Source of the DNA: Clostridium sp. UBA3947
GTDB taxonomy: Bacteria > Bacillota > Clostridia > Clostridiales > Clostridiaceae
Reading direction: 5' to 3'
DNA: 10,641 bases
Assembly (NCBI GenBank): GCA_002385545.1
Contig: DGDR01000050.1
Coordinates: 1 to 10,641, forward strand
Shown: positions 5,798-10,641 of the stretch, piece after piece
Layout: each line of letters opens with the position of its first letter
Numbering within the stretch: the stretch's first letter is position 1
Translations under genes and position numbers: made by a program
The notes under the pieces: generated by a model
Database searches by the model: none
What the model saw: only the letters and a program-made list of their open reading frames with translations
What the model was told of the DNA's origin: nothing

Positions 5798-7411
5798 ATG
5801 GCTTACATAGAACTAAAGAATTTGGACTACTGGTATGCAGGACAGGAGAAAAAAAGCCTAAACAATATAAATTTGCAAATACACAAAGGGGAAATCCTTT
5901 TTGTGGTAGGTAGGTCTGGCTCAGGGAAATCCACTTTGGCAAAGGCTATTACTGGTACTGTACCTCAATTTTATGGTGGAAAAATCCGAGGGGAGGTATT
6001 AATAAAGAATATTCCCTTGAAGGATATGTCACATAGGGACAGGGCCAAGGAAATAACCTTGGTCTTTCAGGATCCAGAAAGACAGTTGATGATGAATAAG
6101 GTTCATAGAGAAATAGCCTTTGGTTTGGAAAGTGTAGGTATGGAGGAGTCAATCATAGAAAGAAGAGTATGGGAAGCTATGCAGTTTTCTAATATTTTAG
6201 ACATAGCTGAAAGAGATATAGGAAGCTTATCTGGAGGAGAAAAACAAAGATTGGCGATAACCTCCGCTATTGCCTATTTACCTGGCTGTATCATATTAGA
6301 CGAACCAACCTCCCAGCTAGATCCATCTGCAGCAGAGGAAGTGATTACTCTTATAAAAAAGATAAATGAAGAACTAGGCACCACTATTATTGTTATTGAA
6401 CAAAGGATAGATAAGTGGTTTGAAATTGCAGACAGAATGGTAATCATGGAAGCGGGGGCTATAATCTTCAACGGTAGTAAGGAGGAGATTTATAGAGAGC
6501 ATTACGAAAGCTTTTATCCGGAATACTTTAAGCTAGCTAAAAGGTTAGGTTATAAGGAGCCGCCTAGAAGCTTTAAGCACATGAGAAGATTAGTAGGTAG
6601 CGAGCAAATTACTATAAAACCTTTAGAGCTAAGGGGTACAAAAGCAGAAACAGCTTGCATCAAAATAAGGAATCTAAAGGTTAACTATGGAAGCATACAA
6701 GCCCTTAAAAATATAAATATTACCATAAAGGAAGGTGACTTTTTAGGAATAATAGGTTCTAATGGTGCAGGGAAAAGTACCCTTTTAAAATCTATTATGG
6801 GGTTATCCTCTTATGAAGGCTCCATAAATATTTTAGACAAAGAAGTAAAGAAGCTTAAATTAAAGGAAATTTCGAAGATAATAGGGTATGTATCTCAAAA
6901 TCCCAATGATTATATTACTAAGGACACTGTTTATGAAGAACTTAAATTTACCCTAGATAACCATAGCATTAAAGATTATGCCTTGATAGATGAGCTTATG
7001 GTGAAGCTAGGGATAGAAGACTTAAGGCATAAAAATCCTAGGGATTTAAGTGGGGGAGAAAAACAAAGGGTGGCTATAGCTTCTATTCTAGTAACAAAAC
7101 CAAGAATCCTAATGTTGGACGAACCAACTAGAGGGCTTGACTATGACACAAAAGTAAAGTTGGGAGCTTTATTAAAGGAGCTAAATGAGGAAGGTACCAC
7201 AATTATAATGGTAACCCATGATATGGAATTTGCATCAAGGCTTTGCAAGAACTTTATCCTAATGTTTAATGGTAGAGTAGCAGCTCTCGGAGACCATCAT
7301 CAGGTGCTGGATGGAGGAATATATTTTACCACTAGCTTAAACAAGCTTCTCAGAGATAAGCAAGATAATGTATTTAATTTAAGTCAATTTGTAGAGAGGG
7401 AAAAGCTATGA
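5798..7411 (+). CDS. ECF transporter fused ATPase with two ABC domains (EcfA1-EcfA2 type)
   Basis: A 537-residue cytoplasmic protein carrying both ATPase halves of the ECF module in one chain. ATG at 5798 follows AAGGAGAG at 5785-5792. Domain 1 (about 1-230): Walker A GRSGSGKST (38-46), Q-loop Gln91, signature LSGGEKQ (144-150), Walker B CIILDEP (164-170), D-loop SQLDP. Domain 2 (about 287-515): Walker A GSNGAGKST (320-328), Q-loop Gln367, signature LSGGEKQ (417-423), Walker B ILMLDEP (437-443), switch His474. In domain 1 the usual switch histidine is replaced: the sequence reads IEQRID, with Gln202 (CAA at 6401) where EHR or THD is normal. This may make one of the two ATP sites weak or inactive. 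Both Walker B glutamates are present. The stop overlaps the next gene by four bases (ATGA), indicating coupled translation with the S component. Confidence 0.94.
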   Translation: MAYIELKNLDYWYAGQEKKSLNNINLQIHKGEILFVVGRSGSGKSTLAKAITGTVPQFYGGKIRGEVLIKNIPLKDMSHRDRAKEITLVFQDPERQLMMNKVHREIAFGLESVGMEESIIERRVWEAMQFSNILDIAERDIGSLSGGEKQRLAITSAIAYLPGCIILDEPTSQLDPSAAEEVITLIKKINEELGTTIIVIEQRIDKWFEIADRMVIMEAGAIIFNGSKEEIYREHYESFYPEYFKLAKRLGYKEPPRSFKHMRRLVGSEQITIKPLELRGTKAETACIKIRNLKVNYGSIQALKNINITIKEGDFLGIIGSNGAGKSTLLKSIMGLSSYEGSINILDKEVKKLKLKEISKIIGYVSQNPNDYITKDTVYEELKFTLDNHSIKDYALIDELMVKLGIEDLRHKNPRDLSGGEKQRVAIASILVTKPRILMLDEPTRGLDYDTKVKLGALLKELNEEGTTIIMVTHDMEFASRLCKNFILMFNGRVAALGDHHQVLDGGIYFTTSLNKLLRDKQDNVFNLSQFVEREKL

Positions 7412-8112
7412 AGAAGCTAGTAGGTTTAGTTAGTTTATTACTCATTTTGACCTTAATAGGCCTTGGCTTTAGTAAGGGTAGCCAGATGAAGGATTATAGT
7501 AACATCATAGTTTTTGGAGTATTTCTTCTTTTGATATTTAGCTATTTGTACTTTGAAAAAAGCTCCATGGGTAGTAAGGAAATTGGAATAATAGCTACCC
7601 TAAGTAGTCTCGCAGCGGTGGCAAGGGTGCCTTTTACTGCATTACCAAATGTGCAACCCACTACCTTTTTAGTAGCTCTTTCTGGCTATGTTTTTGGTCC
7701 TTATGAAGGTTTTCTTGTTGGTGCTACTACAGCATTTATATCCAATATATTTCTTGGTCAGGGACCTTGGACTCCTTGGCAAATGCTAGCTTGGGCTCTT
7801 ATTGGGTCTTTTTCTGGACTGTTAGGCCTAATAAAGACTAGAAAAGGCAGAACAATATCACCAGAGGCCTTTGCTATATTATGCTTTTTTTATGGTTTTA
7901 TTTTTGATTGGATAATGAATTTGTGGCATATTCTTGGATTTATTAGACCACTGACTATGAAAGCTATTTTAGCAGCCTATGCCACAGGTTTAACCTTAGA
8001 TATAATGCATGCTACAGGTAATTTTATATTTGCCATAATTCTTTTTGAACAGCTTCATAAGGTTTTAGACAGATTTAAAAAGAGATTATTAATTACCTAT
8101 ATTAAAGATTAA
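7408..8112 (+). CDS. ECF transporter substrate-binding S component, predicted cobalamin type (CbrT-like)
   Basis: A 234-residue membrane protein expected to bind the vitamin and give the importer its specificity. The start overlaps the ATPase stop as ATGA and has AGAGGG at 7395-7400. The core (about 58-215) contains six likely membrane segments and conserved stretches such as ARVPFTALPNVQPTTF (72-87), SGYVFGPYEGFLVG (92-105) and LGQGPWTPWQMLAW (116-129), which I associate with the predicted cobalamin or corrinoid S components found with fused ATPases in Firmicutes. Two further hydrophobic segments (about 4-21 and 31-50) precede the core, so the total is nearer eight than the six typical of S components. 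Specificity for cobalamin is inferred from the riboswitch and the neighbours, not from a known binding motif. Confidence 0.82.
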   Translation: MKKLVGLVSLLLILTLIGLGFSKGSQMKDYSNIIVFGVFLLLIFSYLYFEKSSMGSKEIGIIATLSSLAAVARVPFTALPNVQPTTFLVALSGYVFGPYEGFLVGATTAFISNIFLGQGPWTPWQMLAWALIGSFSGLLGLIKTRKGRTISPEAFAILCFFYGFIFDWIMNLWHILGFIRPLTMKAILAAYATGLTLDIMHATGNFIFAIILFEQLHKVLDRFKKRLLITYIKD

Positions 8113-8130
8113 ATTGAAGGGAGATAAAAA

Positions 8131-9891
8131 ATGAAAAGGAAAATTAGTAGTTTGTTACTGGTATTTTTATTTGCACTTACACCAATACTTGGTTTGAACA
8201 TAAAGGCTAAGGCTGAACAAGAAGCCTTTTCTGTGGAGGTTGTAGTAAATAGTCATGACAAAATGTTGGTAAGGGATGTATCAAGTAAGAGTAATGCTTT
8301 AGAGGCTTTAGAGGATGTATTAAATAAAAATAATATAGATAAAAAAATAGACGAATACAGTTGGGGGAAAGAGGTTGTTAAAATAGGCTCTGTTTCCAAG
8401 GGAAAGTTTGGAGGCTATGATGGCTGGTTATATGCAGTAAATCGTAAGGGGACTTATGTAGACATCATGACTGGTATAGATAGTTTTACCCTAGAAGCAG
8501 GAGATAAGCTAATATTGTACTATGGCGATTTAGGCACTGTTACAGTAAATAATATTGAGTTTTCTACTAGAGAGGAAAATAAGGAGCTAACAATTTTCTT
8601 AAACAATACCTACATAGACTATGTGACTAATGCACCTGTAATAAATCCTATTAGTGGTCTAAGCAAGGTTAAAATAGATGGTAAGGAATATAAGGTGGAG
8701 GGTAATGCTGTTAAGCTACCAGAAGGCTTAAGCTATGGCAATCATACCCTAGAGGTTAGCGATTTCCAAGAGGATAAATGTCCTGTGGTAGTAGCGGATA
8801 ATAGTATCCTTATCAATTTCAGTAGCAATAAGGAGGAAGAAAAGCCTGGAGATAGTGATAATGCTGGTTCTAAGGATAAGGACATAAAGGCTGAGATAGC
8901 TTATATTAGCAGCTATTTAAAAGCTAACAGCAATGATCCTTGGGCAGCGCTAGTCCTACAAAAGCTAGGTATAAAGGCAGATGAAACCTTTATAAAAGAA
9001 AATCTTGAAATTATTGCAGAGGATGGATTAGAAAATTACTCAAATACTGATTTAGAAAAGCTCATTTTGAATTTAACAGCTTTAGGTTATACTCCTTACA
9101 ATTTTAATGGTGAAAATCTTATAGAAGAGCTTTTTAATAGAAGTGAAGATACTTTTCTTATAAACGATGCAGCTTTTGCTCTTATTGTTTATAACTATGC
9201 TAATGTTAAGGAAGAATATCCTTTAAGTAAGGAAAAACTGATTAATTTAATCTTAGAAAAAACTATAAATAACAATGGAAATACTGGTTGGGCCTTAAGT
9301 GGGGATACTGTTAATCCAGATATCACAGGCTTAGTGCTTAGCGCTTTGGCTCCATACAATAAGGATGAGTATCCTCAGGTAAAGGATGTTATTCAAAAGG
9401 CGGTAGATACCTTATCAAGACTTCAAAATGACAAGGGTTATTTAGCAGATAACTTTGGAATATTCAGTGAAAGCCAGTCTTTTGCTATCATTGGCTTAGT
9501 GGCAGTGGGAGAAGATCCTGAAGGACCTAAATTTACAAAGGCTCAAGGGGACTTAGTAACAGCCCTATTATCTTTCAAGGGTACTGATGGACAATACACC
9601 CATATGTTAGAAGGAGACAATAATTACATGGCTACAGAGCAAGCATTAAGAGCCTTATATTCTCTACAGAAGTATAGGGAAGTAGGAGCCTATGACTTCT
9701 ATGCTAGTGATATAAAGGCCAAGGAGCTACCTGTATTTAAGCTTGATTCTGCTGATAAAGATGAAAGCAAGGAGGAGCTACCCAAAACTGGTTCAGCGAT
9801 GAATAGTTATAGTATTATTGTGCTGGGTTTGTTAGTAATGCTATTAGGTACATTAATTTTTAAAACTAAAAGACAGACTGAAAATAAATAG
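8131..9891 (+). CDS. LPXTG-anchored surface protein with DUF4430 and terpenoid-cyclase-like toroid domains; candidate transcobalamin-like B12 receptor
   Basis: A 586-residue exported protein; ATG at 8131 follows GAAGGGAG at 8116-8123. Layout: signal peptide 1-28 (AKA cleavage site); DUF4430 domain about 36-131, with its hallmark GYDGWLYAVN (95-104) and LEAGDKLILYYG (121-132); a beta-rich, possibly Ig-like module 133-230; an acidic linker 232-252; an alpha/alpha-toroid of the squalene-cyclase/prenyltransferase-like type about 253-520, with repeats such as NPDITGLVLSALAPY (395-409), FSESQSFAIIGLVAVGEDP (445-463) and YMATEQALRAL (499-509); then LPKTG (550-554), a membrane segment (560-577) and a basic tail, a sortase wall-sorting signal. 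DUF4430 is the fold of the C-terminal domain of transcobalamin, and an alpha/alpha-barrel is its N-terminal domain, so both halves of the animal B12 carriers are present in reversed order. No cyclase catalytic motif is evident. Cobalamin capture is inferred from this and from riboswitch control. Confidence 0.88.
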   Translation: MKRKISSLLLVFLFALTPILGLNIKAKAEQEAFSVEVVVNSHDKMLVRDVSSKSNALEALEDVLNKNNIDKKIDEYSWGKEVVKIGSVSKGKFGGYDGWLYAVNRKGTYVDIMTGIDSFTLEAGDKLILYYGDLGTVTVNNIEFSTREENKELTIFLNNTYIDYVTNAPVINPISGLSKVKIDGKEYKVEGNAVKLPEGLSYGNHTLEVSDFQEDKCPVVVADNSILINFSSNKEEEKPGDSDNAGSKDKDIKAEIAYISSYLKANSNDPWAALVLQKLGIKADETFIKENLEIIAEDGLENYSNTDLEKLILNLTALGYTPYNFNGENLIEELFNRSEDTFLINDAAFALIVYNYANVKEEYPLSKEKLINLILEKTINNNGNTGWALSGDTVNPDITGLVLSALAPYNKDEYPQVKDVIQKAVDTLSRLQNDKGYLADNFGIFSESQSFAIIGLVAVGEDPEGPKFTKAQGDLVTALLSFKGTDGQYTHMLEGDNNYMATEQALRALYSLQKYREVGAYDFYASDIKAKELPVFKLDSADKDESKEELPKTGSAMNSYSIIVLGLLVMLLGTLIFKTKRQTENK

Positions 9892-9906
9892 GAAAAGAGT
9901 GATACA

Positions 9907-10641
9907 GTGAAAAAGAAAGGTATTCTCATTCTAGCGGTAATACTTCTTTCTTCCATTATGATATATTTTAGTAAAGGCCTGCAGAGGACTGCGCAGGATA
10001 AGCTATTGGAAAGTAATGCTGCTACAGAAAATAGGTCTAATATTAAGACGGAGGTAGAAAATAAGGATAAGGACGGTAAAGAGGAAAACAAAAAGCAGCC
10101 AACAGAAATAGCAAATAATTCGGATGGAAAAGAGGAGGATAAAAATAAGTCTAGCAAGACTGAAGAGGTAAAGATTCAGCCTACGGAGCCAGAGCAGGAA
10201 AATAAAAAGCAGGAGGATAAGAAGCCAGAAGCAAAAGAAGCTGATAAGCCTAAAAGGGAAGAAAAGACTCCTGAAGAAAAAGCTGTTACAGAAGAGAAGA
10301 AATCCAGTCCTAATACAACACCAAATTTTATAGTATTTGATCAGGTGTCTAACAAGGAAATTTATAGCTGTAGGATAGGGTACGATGGAAATACAAGCCT
10401 AGCCACTTATACAAAAGAAGCGCTTAAGGCAGCAGGTATAAGCTATCGCATAAATTCTAGCGGATATGTTTCTATGATTAATGAGCTGTATGATTATCCA
10501 AGCATGCCCAACAAGCAGGATAAAAAGGATTGGACATCCTGTGGCTGGGTCTTCTATATAAACAATACCAAAGCCTCCATTGGGCCGAAGGAGTATAAGC
10601 CAAAGGAAACAGACATTATAACCTGTCTCTTATACACATCT
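9907..10641 (+). CDS. Membrane-tethered DUF4430 protein, 3' end missing
   Basis: An open frame of 245 codons from a GTG at 9907 to the window edge, with no stop, so the C-terminus is missing; the last six codons are adapter sequence from 10623 on. The start is chosen for its lysine-rich N-terminus (KKKG) ahead of a hydrophobic stretch (residues 5-20), a signal peptide or membrane anchor; the ribosome site is weak (AAGAG at 9895-9899). Residues 39-135 are a low-complexity stalk rich in Lys, Glu, Asn and Pro, presumably spanning the wall. Residues 139-238 form a DUF4430 (transcobalamin C-terminal-like) domain: a Thr-Lys-Glu-Ala-Leu helix around 168-176, then SCGWVFYINN (211-220) and KPKETDII (231-238), the usual closing strand. 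It lies 15 bases after the surface-receptor gene, so it belongs to the same B12-regulated operon. It may bind corrinoid near the membrane or dock the S component; both are inference. Confidence 0.85.
   Translation, partial: MKKKGILILAVILLSSIMIYFSKGLQRTAQDKLLESNAATENRSNIKTEVENKDKDGKEENKKQPTEIANNSDGKEEDKNKSSKTEEVKIQPTEPEQENKKQEDKKPEAKEADKPKREEKTPEEKAVTEEKKSSPNTTPNFIVFDQVSNKEIYSCRIGYDGNTSLATYTKEALKAAGISYRINSSGYVSMINELYDYPSMPNKQDKKDWTSCGWVFYINNTKASIGPKEYKPKETDIITCLLYTS
10623..10641 (+). other. Untrimmed Tn5 mosaic-end (Nextera) adapter at contig end
   Basis: The final 19 bases, CTGTCTCTTATACACATCT, are an exact match to the Tn5 mosaic end used in transposase-based sequencing libraries. A chance 19-base match placed flush with the end is negligible. 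The sequence is an artefact; genuine DNA ends at or just before 10622. Confidence 0.95.

Noticed and set aside
5949..6471. Two short minus-strand open frames inside the fused ATPase gene
   Set aside because: Both are shadows of conserved ABC domain sequence on the plus strand.
8131..9891. Terpene or squalene cyclase enzyme
   Set aside because: The toroid fold is suggested, but no DxDD or DCTAE-type catalytic motif is present, and the protein is exported and wall-anchored in a B12 operon; a binding role fits better.
9807..10157. Minus-strand open frame of 116 codons
   Set aside because: It is the complement of the Lys/Glu-rich stalk and the sorting signal of the two plus-strand genes, giving a Ser/Leu/Phe-rich artefact.
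10623..10641. Natural Tn5/IS50 transposon end
   Set aside because: The mosaic end is an engineered hybrid, sits flush with the contig end, and has no transposon sequence beside it; library adapter is the simple explanation.

Overview
This is AT-rich DNA from a Gram-positive bacterium, most likely a member of the Clostridia. The grounds are strong AGGAGG-type ribosome binding sites, TTG and GTG starts, a clostridial-type Crp/Fnr regulator, a sporulation-lineage-style D,D-carboxypeptidase, and an LPXTG sortase signal. The last 19 bases (10623-10641) exactly match the Tn5 mosaic end used in Nextera libraries. The right edge is therefore a contig end carrying untrimmed adapter, not a natural junction.

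Left part (1-4031), ordinary chromosome: the 3' part of a Crp/Fnr-type regulator; an M29 aminopeptidase (638-1765, +) converging on a membrane-anchored D-Ala-D-Ala carboxypeptidase (1833-3119, -) across a shared bidirectional terminator; then a divergent intergenic region with overlapping promoters; and a Nudix hydrolase of the CoA-pyrophosphatase type (3414-4031, +).

Right part (4034-10641), vitamin B12 acquisition: a PduO-type cob(I)alamin adenosyltransferase directly follows the Nudix gene. Next comes a cobalamin riboswitch (about 4641-4792) with a strong intrinsic terminator (4837-4859). Behind the riboswitch is a tightly packed operon: an ECF transporter T component (4933-5796), a fused double ATPase (5798-7411), an S component of the predicted cobalamin type (7408-8112), a sortase-anchored surface protein (8131-9891), and a second membrane-tethered protein (9907 to the contig end).

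The most interesting part is the last two genes. The first carries a DUF4430 (transcobalamin-like C-terminal) domain at its N-terminus and a terpenoid-cyclase-like alpha/alpha-toroid at its C-terminus. These are the two folds that together clasp cobalamin in animal intrinsic factor and transcobalamin, but here in the opposite order and on an LPKTG wall anchor. The second protein has a DUF4430 domain on a long charged stalk from a membrane anchor. With the riboswitch, transporter and adenosyltransferase, this suggests a complete route: capture at the wall by a transcobalamin-like receptor, handover to a membrane-tethered DUF4430 protein, import by the ECF complex, and conversion to adenosylcobalamin inside the cell. 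The riboswitch control and ECF parts are well supported. Cobalamin binding and handover by the surface proteins are inferences from domain content and context.
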